Below are positions 8,230 to 17,931 of a stretch of DNA of 23,808 bases, one piece after another; position 1 is the stretch's first letter, and each line of letters begins with the position of its first letter. The position numbers were made by a program, and so were the translations under genes. This DNA is from Folioceros fuciformis (Eukaryota > Anthocerotophyta > Anthocerotopsida > Anthocerotales), in assembly GCA_049999805.1 (NCBI GenBank), contig JBNGIO010004167.1, positions 1 to 23,808 of the forward strand, written 5' to 3'. The notes beneath the pieces are model-generated. The model was not told where the DNA came from and did no database searches. It saw nothing but the letters and a program-made list of their open reading frames with translations.

Positions 8230-8600
8230 TGTGAGGCATACATAGTGAGGAGCATGGAGGGAGATGCGGGCTAGAGAGGGGCTTGGGAGGCATCCCTGCA
8301 GCCGTGGAGGGTGGCTAAAATGCGTGGTATGGATGGAGAGCTTTCGAGTCGAAACCATTCTCAGAAAACCTTGCTATCCGAGTTCCAAGTTCCAACAAGC
8401 ATTCCAAGTTGTCACATATTTGTGTTGGTCGAGTCTAGCATCCAATGTCAAACTGCTAGCAATAAACTCATCAGCTTGTAGTCCCCATGGTTCGATCTGC
8501 TTATGCAGATGCTTCCCCTTCACGAATGTTGGATTGTCCAACTTTGAACATGCCTAGACAAGGCACATGAAAGTGACAAAATCATGACCAGCTATGCTTC
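8230..8600 (+). repeat. Dispersed repeat B, right copy (direct relative to 4757-4934)
   Basis: It matches 4757-4934 at both ends in the same orientation (gagcatggagggagatg near the start; gatctgcttatgcagatgc and aaatcatgacc near the end). The two ends are split by about 200 bases absent from the left copy. Confidence 0.7.
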
Positions 8601-8884
8601 TCCTTGCATGGCAACGTAAAGACCGAGGGCTTTGTGCCCCATACCCTGTCGGAAGTATTCGACACAAATGTGATTGAATCAGGTATGGTGATGCATTCTT
8701 GCTGCATTTCACTGTAAAGTAGAAGATCTTGCTGGCACTTTGTGAGCATCTAGTACTGCGATGCCAAAGGGCAATCAATGTCGGGCTGCATGTGAGGCGC
8801 CCCAGCAGCCCTTCATGTGGTTCAGTTGCCCCTTAGCCACAAGGGTTGTAGGCACTAGCCATGGAGTGTGCCTAGAGCATGGAT

Positions 8885-9280
8885 GGAGCTAGAGGCGCGA
8901 GCGAGGGTGAGGCACCGCCCTCTCCATCCCGATCTGCCTTTCACAGAGGCAGGCCCTGCAAAGCCGTAAGGCAGGAAGAGGTGGAGGTGCGAGCGCGGGT
9001 GAGGCACCACCCCCTCCATCCCGATCTGACTTTCGTACAAGCGGGCCGTGCAAAGTCGTAAGGTAGGAGTAGGTGGAGGCATGGGCGAGGGTGAGACATC
9101 GCCCCCTCCATCCCGATATGCCTTCTGGTGAGGGGGGCTGTGGAGTTGGAGGAATCTCACTCTTCAAATAAAAAAGGACAGCCATCACAGCATGAGTTTG
9201 TGGAGTGCCATCACAGCATGAGTGTGTGGAGTGCTTTAGCTTTCACTCAAAGAAGGGTAAACAAGATTCATACGCTTGCA
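8885..9280 (-). repeat. Dispersed repeat A, right copy (inverted relative to 4424-4745)
   Basis: This is the reverse-complement partner of 4424-4745. It contains three copies of a 92 bp subunit: gat(c/a)tg markers at 8931, 9023 and 9115, each preceded by ctccatccc and a gaggca-type stretch. The outer end carries a further 26-bp duplication. Together with the left arm it bounds about 4.8 kb of DNA, including the integrase-like gene. Confidence 0.8.
9181..9232 (+). repeat. 26-bp tandem duplication
   Basis: Units 9181-9206 and 9207-9232 both begin gccatcacagcatgagt and differ at one base (ttg against gtg). The left copy of repeat A has only one such unit, so the duplication arose after the two copies separated. 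Confidence 0.9.
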
Positions 9281-9899
9281 AGAATGCTCGAGAGCTAAAA
9301 TGGCCACTTCGGTTGGCGTTCCAAAGCAAGCACTCCACATTTCAAATCAGTAAAGCATATTCTCAAAGATACCCAAATGATAAACAATTGAAGAGAGGGA
9401 GGGTATGGCCGCTTTGGCATGCCATACAAGAGGATGTGGAAGAGCTTGCGAATGTGCTTCACACGCAGCTAACCATTCCTGGCTTTGGAATCACGCTTTG
9501 CAATGGTTAGCCGCATAAAGCCCATTAGCAAGCTCTTCCACTACGTCTTCATGGGGCAAAAGCTAATCCCATCACAAGCATATGTTTCTATGGGATCAGC
9601 TCAAGTGGTGCTTCAAGTGCCCATCACCAGAAAAGCCTTGTGGGTTTGGAGCTTCCAGTCCAATTCCTCGATTTCAGCACACTCGACAGCCGAGTGAGAC
9701 ATATCTAAATAGATTCAAATCCATCAGACAAGTTCACTCAGAAAGTTCACAAATTACAGCAAGTACATGTAAGCAAAATGCAATGATCCACATCACAACG
9801 TGCTTTCTTGTCCTCCGGATCCCCACATACATGTATCACGAAGTATGTGTACCATCACAAACTGTAGAGCGTTTTTTCCTCAACACATACAGACACCAA
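9281..9899. other. Intergenic stretch, nothing recognised
   Basis: An open frame of 101 codons (9205-9510, plus) starts inside repeat A and shows no recognisable domain. The right end is presumably the 3' untranslated and downstream region of the Dabb gene on the minus strand. Confidence 0.45.
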
Positions 9900-10535
9900 C
9901 TACTGTACAGTGTACTGCCTGTCCAGATCAACCACAATGAGATCGTCCACAAATGGGAGCAACTTCTCTTGTTGCACAGCCTCCTGTCTGGGGTCCGAGC
10001 TGAACTTGGCCAAATCGTCCACGGACTCGAACCTCAGCACCAAGGCCCACCCGTAGCCCTGGCTTCTGTGCTTAGAGAAGTCGACACCCACGCTGCTTCC
10101 CACTGCATACAAGGCCTTGATTTGCTTCTCGACCTCCAGCAAGGGCGTCACATCCTCCTGCCTCACGCCGTCCTTGGGCCTCGCAAGCACCACGCGCACG
10201 GCACCAAGCTTACTGCTGGGGACGACATCATCAGGACTTTTCTCCCAGTCCACTGCTATAACATCATCCACGACAGTAGTCCCAAATTGCACCACTCGTT
10301 GATGTATGGGGTGCACATTGTACGCCTCCAGATGCGCCTTGTCCTTGTACCTGCTATAGAGAGCGTGGGTGAAGCCTGCCCGCAAAGGCCCCACGGCAGG
10401 CCCGGCGGTGAGCTCCAACGCCTCCTCCAGCTTCTCCAAGCCCCTCAAATCTGCCTCCAGAGCGGCCGATGTCTCGGGGGGAGAGCCCTCCTTCAACCTG
10501 AACAACACCACATGCCCTCCAATGCTTGAAGCCAT
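9900..10535 (-). CDS. Stress-response A/B barrel (Dabb) protein, two tandem domains
   Basis: This single-exon gene encodes 211 residues. Residues 5-100 form one Dabb unit (GGHVVLFRLKEG, then AFTHALYSRYKDKAHLEAY with NVHPIHQRVV). Residues 108-208 form a second (GAVRVVLARPKDGV, then GWALVLRFESVDDLAKF). Each unit has the ferredoxin-like pattern of a beta strand with VxxxxK/P followed by a field with HxxH or a hydrophobic strand; the family forms dimeric or pseudo-dimeric barrels. Plant two-domain members such as the Arabidopsis UP3 group have the same length and are linked to stress and peroxisomal roles, but no catalytic chemistry is assigned here. No transit peptide is evident; the N-terminus MASSIGGHVV goes straight into the first strand. 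The ATG is preceded in frame by TAA only four codons upstream, which fixes this start. A 188-bp tandem duplication lies just upstream. Confidence 0.88.
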   Translation of the reverse strand: MASSIGGHVVLFRLKEGSPPETSAALEADLRGLEKLEEALELTAGPAVGPLRAGFTHALYSRYKDKAHLEAYNVHPIHQRVVQFGTTVVDDVIAVDWEKSPDDVVPSSKLGAVRVVLARPKDGVRQEDVTPLLEVEKQIKALYAVGSSVGVDFSKHRSQGYGWALVLRFESVDDLAKFSSDPRQEAVQQEKLLPFVDDLIVVDLDRQYTVQ

Positions 10536-10653
10536 GCTCGCCGATTATGAGTCTGCTTCACCCTCGTGCCAGCCCACTTTCAAGATCAGCTTCTCAAGGT
10601 TGTCATTGTTTACCGGGTCCAATCGTCTTAAAGCACTGTATCACCATCATCGC

Positions 10654-11044
10654 ACAGTGGAGAAGACTCCCGTAGGTGGATCCCACGTATTCGCGGCCGA
10701 AGAAGGACGGTGAATGAACGACAACATTTTGTAACTTTCTGGGAAGCCGCAGGTCCCGACTATCGAAGCTGCATACGACATTGCGTTCAGTCCGGCGTCT
10801 GCAAATGGGGCAGGGGGAGCCGCATCCAGCCCGCAGCCCATTTCCCACAAGGGACTCCCGTAGGTGGATCCCACGTATTCACGGCCGAAGAAGGACGGTG
10901 AACGAGCGACAACTTCTTGTAACTTTCTCAGAAGCCGCAGGTCCCGACTATCGAATCTGCAAACGACATTGCCTTTCAGTCTGGCGTCTGCAAATCGAGC
11001 CAGGGAAGCCACATCCAGCCCGCAGCTATGGCCATTTCCCACAA
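10654..11044. repeat. 188-bp tandem duplication upstream of the Dabb gene
   Basis: The block starting gactcccgtaggtggatccc occurs at 10665 and 10853 (period 188) and runs about 190 bases in each copy at high identity. Shared parts include gccgaagaaggacggtga, gccgcaggtcccgactatcga and catccagcccgcagc. It sits between the Dabb start codon and the 3' end of the peroxidase gene, so it is in the Dabb promoter or leader. Minus-strand frames through it stay open for 80-140 codons and might be remnants of a duplicated exon. No domain is recognised. Confidence 0.85.
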
Positions 11045-11341
11045 GGCGTGCTTCGTTGCTCGCTTCCATTTTCTCTCTTGGCGATCACCAGGATAAACTT
11101 GCCCATATCTTGTCAAGCTATCGATGTACATGTGACGTAATCGGTATGATGATTGTATGCATATGTATTGACCAACACCTGAGGCAGCCTAACATGGGTG
11201 CGTTGGGAGAACACGGCGGAGCATCCTCACGACTCCGACTTCGAGAGATTACACCCAAAGAGACTGGGAGAGTTAGCCAGCCTAATGATGAGGAGACAGA
11301 ACAACTGCATGAGTTTACTGCCATTTCAACAGCCAGGCCCT
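11045..11341. other. Intergenic stretch between Dabb upstream repeat and peroxidase 3' end
   Basis: No gene or repeat is supported. On the minus strand this is the 3' flank of the peroxidase gene. Confidence 0.45.
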
Positions 11342-12726
11342 CTAGAAATGCGGGTTGAACGCCGAACAGTTTGCTCGAATTTCACCATCAGATCCCGTCT
11401 TCACTCCAACAGAAGAGAATTTGATCATGGACTCTGCAAATACTTGAAAGAAAGCATCCTGAGCAGCAGCCAGAGTGAAAACCAGTGGCCTCGTGGACTG
11501 GTCGGTGAAGAAAACTTGATCTGAGAGGAGCAGTCCCCTGCCTGAGAGCAGGTTGAGGTAAAATTTGTTGTCGAAGGTGAACGATGTATCCGCATCGAAA
11601 GCCACAGTAGTGTCCGGGTTGCCACCTACCAAGGGGCATTGTTTCTGGAAGACGGCAAGTTTTGGTACCCTCAGTCGTCTGCGGGACACTGTGAATGAAA
11701 AGGCGTTTGGTAGTAATGCACTGCTTACTCACCTGGAGGTCGAGGGCGAATTGCAGATCCATGCTCGGGTCGGTGGTGAATGAGCTGTTGAAACTATACA
11801 GGCGGCTCATCAGCGGATCACAATGCGAAAAGCCGATTGTGTGTGCGCCTGTTAGCACAATGCAGAAACAGAACAGAATGGACCGTGGAATACGTTGTGT
11901 AAAAAGCAGCTGCAGACTTGTAATATGAAGGAGAGCGCGTTTGGATCGCACCGGCAAGAATGACCAAGTCATCCAGTGAAAGGCCGAGGTTGCCAAATAT
12001 TTGGGCTTGTTGCTGAACATCCATGCTTGATGATGGGAGAAATCCTTCGACCAGAGATGCAAGCGAAAACAAGCCATCTCGACGTCCCTTCGGGACCTCC
12101 CAGGTTGGGCCTCCTGTCTGTGGAGAAGATCCAGTGATGCACGCTTATTCGTACTTCGAAAACAGGCATTCGCTAGACAAGACGACTCGAGAGAAGTTCG
12201 TATTTACAACTTTTACCAGGGAAACCACGTCCCGTGCGATCATGGCTAATATATCTGCACAAGACACAGTCGCAGGACACTGCTTCTCGACCTGTTCCTT
12301 TGCAAGGAAAACCGTGGCAAAGGCCTGTGCTGGAATGCTTTGATTGTCCGAGTGATCTCTCTCCGCAAGGGTGCCGTTGTCCGAGGCGATCAAGATGGAC
12401 CCATCGCAGCCCTGCCAAAACACAAGAAAGCGCAAATGCTGCCAAGGTGTGGTCTCCCTAGTTATTTTACCAGCATACACACGTAACAATTGAAAGATCG
12501 GACATTGTACCTGCACGAGGCAGTCGTGCGCAAACAACCTGAGCGCTGAAGGTGCAACCACATTGGACTGTCTCATCAAGTTTGCAACCGTGCCCCGAAC
12601 AATTTCATCCACATTTGGGCAGCTCGTGGCGTAGAAGTCGACAGTCAGCTGCCCTTGTGCGCGATCCAAGCTCCACAGGGTATGCATCAAGCCCACCAAC
12701 GCAGCCAAGACGATCGACCCGGCCAT
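11342..12726 (-). CDS. Secreted class III peroxidase, five exons
   Basis: This is a haem peroxidase of the plant secretory class, using H2O2 to oxidise phenolics in the wall or apoplast. Exons (minus) are 12726-12511, 12411-12217, 12117-11952, 11848-11733 and 11644-11342; all introns are GT-AG and 88-103 bp. They join in phase to about 331 residues. A signal peptide (MAGSIVLAALVGLMHTLWSL, cleaved near AQG/QLTVDFY) precedes SCPN. Key sites are the distal Arg/His in RLFAHDC, the calcium loop GCDGSILI, VSCADILAMIARD, the proximal His in AGAHTIGFSHC, FDNKFYLNLL, LLLSDQ and GEIRANC. All eight conserved cysteines are present. An odd point: the residue just before the distal His is Ala and the one after HDC is Leu, where Phe is usual. 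An upstream in-frame ATG at 12753 would add nine residues; the 12726 start has the better ATGGC context. Confidence 0.92.
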
Positions 12727-13156
12727 TCTGATTGGAATGCAAACTTTTCTCAAAACACTTTCCCACGACGTTGCCGTATTGGAGAAACCAGGTGCTTTAC
12801 CGGCACAGGGTCACATGTGAGAACATGTGTCGCATGTGAAGCTGGAGACAAGTTAGGTTGCAGGATAAGTAGGGAAAGGACCTTGTGAACCAGATACTAG
12901 GATCCGATGTCTACGCTAGACTGATTCTTGTAGGGGTGGGGGGAGGATCCGGAGGAGAAATAGCAGAGGATTATGAGCTTCTTTATAAAAGACTGTACAA
13001 CGAAGATCACAAGTTATGAAGACTGAATACAATCAGGCTGAATTCCCCACACAAACAAAGGGGAAGCGACAATGTACAAGTGCACACACGCAGAGAGCAA
13101 ACCATCCTCCGTTATGTTACTGACCAAGCGTGAAGACGGTACCGTATGCACCACCA
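12727..13156. promoter_or_regulatory. Intergenic: peroxidase promoter region with a TATA-like site
   Basis: A TATAAA-type element readable on both strands (ctttataaaag, 12981-12991) lies about 255 bases upstream of the peroxidase start on the minus strand. It could be its TATA box if the leader is long. The 3' flank of the homeobox gene occupies the right part. No other gene is seen. Confidence 0.35.
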
Positions 13157-13825
13157 TCATAAGATGTCCGCCCCACCAGTCCCACCGCCCCTGCCATTTC
13201 CGCTACAACTTCCATCCAAACGCGACCTCTTCGCAGAGTCCAAGCAATCTGCTTCCGTCTCCCCATCCGACTCTCCATTCATGGCTGTCGACTGACCCGT
13301 CTTTCTCTTAGCTCTCGCCTTGCGGTTCTGAAACCAGTTGTAAACATTCGTCTCCTGAATGGCTCCGTGCGCGCTCAGCTCCACTGTGATCTCCTTGATG
13401 CGCTGCTTGTTTGGAGTTCCCCCGCCCTTCCGAAACAGCCTCTCCAGAATTCGGAGCTGGTTCTGGCTCGGGGTCCAGCGCTGCCTCGCGGTCACTCTGT
13501 GCATCCCATTTCCCAGCGACGCATGATCAAACATGTGATTGACGACCACTCCGGGCATCTGAGAATGCTCTTGCACGCTGGCCTTCTGCATCTCCGCCAG
13601 CTGGCGGCAAATGGTGGTGTACACCGATATCTGCCGTTGAAGCGTTTCCACCTGTTCTTCAGTCATGGCTGGCTGCACCGGTACCTGTAACTGCGCATGT
13701 ACAGGAGGCGGCAGCACCATAACCGGGGCCGGAGCCGGGGTCGGTTCCGCCGGTGCAGCAAAAGCGTAAACTGCAGGCGGCTGCACTCGCGGCAGGCCAA
13801 CAGGATCCAAACCCAGGCTACGCAT
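13157..13825 (-). CDS. WOX13-clade (T1/ancient clade) WUSCHEL-related homeobox factor
   Basis: This 222-residue nuclear transcription factor is encoded by one uninterrupted exon. The homeodomain spans residues 114-175 (RQRWTPSQNQLRILERLF ... TNVYNWFQNRKARAKRK) and has the WOX helix 3 signature NVYNWFQNR. The N-terminal block at 54-80 (MTEEQVETLQRQISVYTTIC) is the conserved WOX13-clade motif. No WUS box (TLxLFP type) is present, as expected outside the WUS clade. A Pro/Ala-rich segment at 14-53 and a Gly/Ser-rich C-terminus flank these. WOX13-type genes act in cell growth, reprogramming and stem-cell initiation in mosses and other plants. The frame is open for 52 more codons upstream (ATG at 13981), but that part looks like leader, so I chose the ATG at 13825. 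The lack of introns is unusual: characterised WOX13 genes in seed plants have them. Confidence 0.9.
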   Translation of the reverse strand: MRSLGLDPVGLPRVQPPAVYAFAAPAEPTPAPAPVMVLPPPVHAQLQVPVQPAMTEEQVETLQRQISVYTTICRQLAEMQKASVQEHSQMPGVVVNHMFDHASLGNGMHRVTARQRWTPSQNQLRILERLFRKGGGTPNKQRIKEITVELSAHGAIQETNVYNWFQNRKARAKRKTGQSTAMNGESDGETEADCLDSAKRSRLDGSCSGNGRGGGTGGADIL

Positions 13826-15297
13826 GTTTGTTTTCGACAACCGGAACAAATTGCACACACACGTTGGGCAAAGCTTTAGAGACGAAACAGACTGGCGGAA
13901 ACCAGAAGCGCGATGATTCAACCACTTGTATGCTCTCGTTCTCTCAAACTTCAACCCCAGCTCGAGATTCCCGACGTTCACCAGCAGGCCGTGCTTGCAA
14001 GCTTGCTTGCTTTCTTCAACCTTTAAGAGCTCTCAGGATCTGAAACTTGTCTCACGACACAATGGACAATCAACCAATTTTAAGAACCAGATCCTTGTCA
14101 GAACAGACAACACTGCTCGGCTGAGCACTCCGTCGACTGGCTGGTTGCAGCGGGCAAGAGCAAGCTTGCAACTGGCGTCAGGAAGTCGACCTGAAACTGT
14201 GTGAGAAACGAAGCCTGACGCAATGTTTCGCTACACAGACGAACAACTTGCAGGTCTTGATCTAGACATCAAGAGGCGGATTCAGGTCAGAGCGTTCAGT
14301 CACGGATGAGCAAGGACACCAATGACACGGGAGGAATATGGTCACCAGACAATTCGCTCCGACTTGAAATTGCACTTCGAAAGGAACTTCTCCGACTTCT
14401 GCTTGACTTCGGGAGAGGAACTTCTCAAATTCTCGACTCTCGAGAGACTGCAATTTCTTCTCCACACATTCACAGTTACTCCGCCTGGCTGACTTCACGG
14501 CCGGGTCGATTTATATCTGGACACGAGAACTACACACGTCCACACAACGAAAACCTGAAGCTCTCAACCTTTGTTAAGCTCCACGGCAGGCATGCGTTTC
14601 AAGACAGCCCATGCCCCAATGCACATGCAGATCAAAAGAGACAGACTAGTTGTACTGGCGTTCGGATTTTGGCCACCAGGCACCAGAGCCCGGCGTGCTC
14701 TTGTGTCGCACCGCTCGGGCAGGCGTCCCTGTTTCAGGCCGATTGACTTCCAGCACTACCTGAAACTGCCAGGAGACAAACAACGGTTTCGCAACCGGCG
14801 CAGGCTGATACAATCGGAACGATTATGTCTCTCTCAGGAAAAAATTGAGTCCTGGACGTCGGGAGAACAGAGACGCAGATTCAACTTGTCCAGCATCGAG
14901 CTGATCTCCCTCCCGGCTGCGGAGACGTGACGTCTCGAAATCCAAGTGACGGGCGCGGTGGCCGCATTATACATTAGCCCTAAAAAGCCAAGTGGACGCC
15001 GGAACTTCAGTGGCGGCGATAGCGGCTAAACAGAAGCCGGCGAGTTTAGCTGCACGTGTCGCTTGCCACCTCATCCGTTTAGGCGTGGCCGGGTGGAGAG
15101 GGGATCACAGCAACCCCTGGCAGCCCGGCCCAGGATCAGGCGCAACAGGGGCGCAGCAGGGATCGGAGTGAAGTTGCCTGCATTCGCACGGACGACAGGC
15201 CTAAAAGTGGCGGACCTGCGTCTGGTGGAACAACCAAGGTGAGGAGCAAGTATAGCGCGGGCGTAGGGGTGAAGGGAGAGCTCGCTGCGGGCTGGCG
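13826..15297. other. Intergenic/leader region between divergent WOX and GDT1-like genes
   Basis: No third gene is supported. The region contains the leader and promoter of the WOX gene (left, minus strand) and the promoter of the GDT1-like gene (right, plus strand). GC content rises sharply from about 14940. A telo-box-like tagccctaaaaa lies at 14976-14987. Confidence 0.5.
14509..14515 (-). promoter_or_regulatory. Candidate TATA box for the WOX gene
   Basis: The minus strand reads TATAAAT in a GC-rich setting about 685 bases upstream of the chosen WOX start. If it is used, transcription would begin near 14480, giving a leader of about 650 nt that contains several short upstream frames. Long leaders are common in developmental regulators; nothing else here confirms the site. 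Confidence 0.35.
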
Positions 15298-17931
15298 ATG
15301 GCGGGTGCGGGAGCGTCCGCCTCAACCATGGCCGACGCCTTCAGGTTCGCCTCCGCGCCCGCCTCGCCTGCGCCCTGCGCCTCCAGCTGCGCCTGGACGG
15401 GCTCGCCGGTGGTGGTGGCGAGAGTGTTCTGGTCCGGGAGCGGCCAGCCGGGTCGTAGGAGATGGAGCAAGTTTGCGAGCCGCCTTACATTCTTGTCCTC
15501 CGGCGGGTAAAGTACCAGCCGGCGAGTTCTCTTTCTCTTCCCCCCGCCTGCCTTCCGTCGCCGTTGTTTGCAGGTCGGAAGAATTTTTTGTGGCCAGCCT
15601 CGCATCTCGTGCACGTGGCCGGATTCAGTGCCTCTGTGCTGGTTGTGGCAGGAATTTTATGTGACGAAGAGTCATAGCAGCTGACTCACGCACAGTATCC
15701 GGGATGGATGTCTCCATTCTCGGCCCTACAGTTACGCATTTTAGGGGCTTGCTGGAAGAATGTGCTGAACGGGAATGAGCTGCTATGTGCGTTCCTTCTT
15801 ATTCGAGCGAGCGCAAGTGGAAGAGATAGGCTTTTCATGGATTATTCTGCTGCCTAGTCCAGACAGTTTATCATGGATCAGGCTGCTGCTTGGTCCAGAA
15901 CTCGTCCACGGATCGTCCAGGTCGTCCTGTGAATTGCCAGTCCCTCGTCTGAAGCCTACCTCGTTTTATGTTTTCAACAGAGGACTGGTTAGGAATGAGT
16001 GCTTGGAAGGTGGCAGCTCTCTCGGATGCGTTCGAGCGTTTGGCCTAGGTGAGTGCCGTCTCGGAGTAAATGTGATGGCCCTGTCGATTCTCGTCATGCA
16101 CGAAAAGTTGTGCTCTATGACTGAGGCCGGGTATGGATGTCATGTTTTATGTTACAAGGATATTCAGGGACTCCTCCGAGATTTGCGAGGCACAATGTTT
16201 CTGCCTCAAGCGCAGACTTTGGATCAGGAGGTTACAGGGAAGGAAATGAGGTGGACGTCTCAGCAGACGATGAGAAGCCCGTCCCACAAACAGCACCGCA
16301 AGTCATGTAATGTCATAGTCTCCTCAAGGTTCAGGATTTCCTAATTAATGGCTCATGTTGCGAGTACTCGCTATGTTGTGTGCTAGTCCTTTCCAGAGTA
16401 ATGAGCCTCTTACTTTGCAAAAAGTATTTTCTGTCTGTGATGCTCAAAGACGTGCTATGCGCTTGTGCAGACAATCGTCTGTAGGGGACAGGAAGCAGAG
16501 TTTGCAGGCTGTAGGTGCTCTGTCAACTCTCATTGTTGTGGGCTTAGTAGCTGCCGTTGTGGCCACTCTTTCAAGTGGGGGGCCCGCTGCACTCGTGGCA
16601 GCTATAGCCAAATCAGGCTTCAGTGCAGCATTTGCACTTATTTTCGTGTCTGAAATTGGCGATAAGGTAGGAATTTCGAAGGTTGTGAGCAAGACGTGAT
16701 GTCTACCTCCATAACTTGTCCTTAGCCTACTGGTTTTGCATGGCAAGAACTATCCGTTGCATTGCTGACTTTAGGGCGATCCGTGCAGACTTTCTTTATT
16801 GCGGCATTGTTAGCTATGCGGCATTCAAGGGGGCTGGTATTTTCCTTACCTTGATGTATTGTGCTCTGGTCTCGGATATCTCTGCTGCACAGTTTTTTTT
16901 GGAAGATCATGATTCCGATGGGCAATTCTTGACAGTGCAGGTTTTGCTGGGGGCATCGACTGCCCTGGGCCTTATGACAGTAATCTCTGTCCTCATTGGG
17001 AGGCTGTGTCAGCGTGTTCCCCAACAACTTCAGACAAGTGCGTGAAAGCTTGAGGGAGCACTTTTCATACGTTCCTCTTCGTCGTAGACATTACGAGCAT
17101 ACTCGTTTGTTATCCGTAACCCCTTCCATGTGTTGCCTACCCAGCTCTTCCTGTCGGAGAATATGCGGCTGTTGCATTGTTGATCTGGTTCGGGTTGAGG
17201 TCTATCAAGTCCGCGTACGATTTGCCGTCTGCTCCTTCCACTAGTCGAGGTAATCAGGGAACAGAGTGTGGAGAACTCGCGGAGGCAGAGGAGTTTTTGA
17301 AGAAATCAGAGGTAGGAGTTAGTGGAAGCAAAGAAATTTTCCGTTTAAAAAACCCTTTATCTAGCGATTTAATATCCTGGCTACAGGGTGAGAAGAAAAT
17401 CAGTACCCCACTTGAGGTGCTCGTGGAAGCTTTTAGCCTAGTTTTTCTAGCGGTAAGCAGCTCATTGTTCTGCCTGTTCACAATACAAATTGATTTCATC
17501 TCTGACATGGGATGTGTTCGTATCCAGGAATGGGGTGACCGATCAATGCTGGCAACTGTAGCACTTGGTGCCGCTCAGGTAACGTGTCCCAGAAATCACG
17601 TGCTCTTTGTGGGCATTTCGCGGTTTTCATGTCTGAAACATAAGTTGCTCTTCTGGCAGTCGCCATGGGGAGTCGCATCCGGAGCCATTGCGGGTCACGT
17701 TTTGGCAACCGCCCTGGCTGTCGTTGGTGGGGCTTTTCTTGCCGAGCATATATCCGAGAAAGTGGTAAGTTTTCTCATTTCGTGCTTGCTTGTAAGACCT
17801 GATCGCCCTAGTTACGGGCCCCTTTAGGATGAACACTGTGTTCACCCCTGCTGGTGGTGTGGTAGGTGGGATACATCGGAGGTGTCCTTTTCTTAATTTT
17901 TGCGGCAGCCACCTTGCTGGGAGTGTTTTAA
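15298..17931 (+). CDS. Chloroplast GDT1/UPF0016 (TMEM165-type) Mn2+/Ca2+ transporter, CMT1/BICAT2-like, nine exons
   Basis: Exons are 15298-15506, 16471-16666, 16789-16836, 16941-17037, 17145-17311, 17387-17452, 17528-17578, 17660-17764 and 17866-17931. All are GT-AG and phase-consistent, giving 334 residues. Exon 1 is an Ala/Ser/Arg-rich transit peptide (MADAFRFASAPASPAPCASS). Both family motifs are present: SEIGDKTFF (E131-K135) and AEWGDRSM (E262-S267), which supply the acidic ion-binding residues. Other helices include LLGASTALGLMTVISVLIGR, EYAAVALLIWFGLRSIKSAY and GVASGAIAGHVLATALAVVG. The loop between the halves is acidic (ELAEAEEFLKKSE). The order and wording follow Arabidopsis At4g13590 (CMT1/BICAT2), an inner-envelope Mn/Ca importer that feeds the photosystem II cluster. 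The exon 1-2 join is supported by exact phase but not by homology, so the 5' end is the least certain part; intron 1 is about 964 bp. Confidence 0.88.

Noticed and set aside
7908-9232. CRISPR-like array
   Set aside because: The repeats are directly abutting minisatellites without unique spacers, in plant nuclear DNA.
9582-10529. Plus-strand open frame of 315 codons
   Set aside because: It is antisense to the Dabb gene, which has clear domain patterns, and its His/Gln/Leu-rich product resembles no family.
13826-13981. N-terminal extension of the WOX protein from the ATG at 13981
   Set aside because: The extra 52 residues lack any WOX conservation and include a Cys-rich stretch not seen in the family; the ATG at 13825 gives a usual-sized protein.
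15201-15614. Minus-strand Ala/Glu-rich open frame of 137 codons
   Set aside because: It overlaps the transit-peptide exon of the GDT1-like gene. Third codon positions of both frames coincide, so GC bias cannot separate them, and the plus-strand exon joins exon 2 in exact phase.
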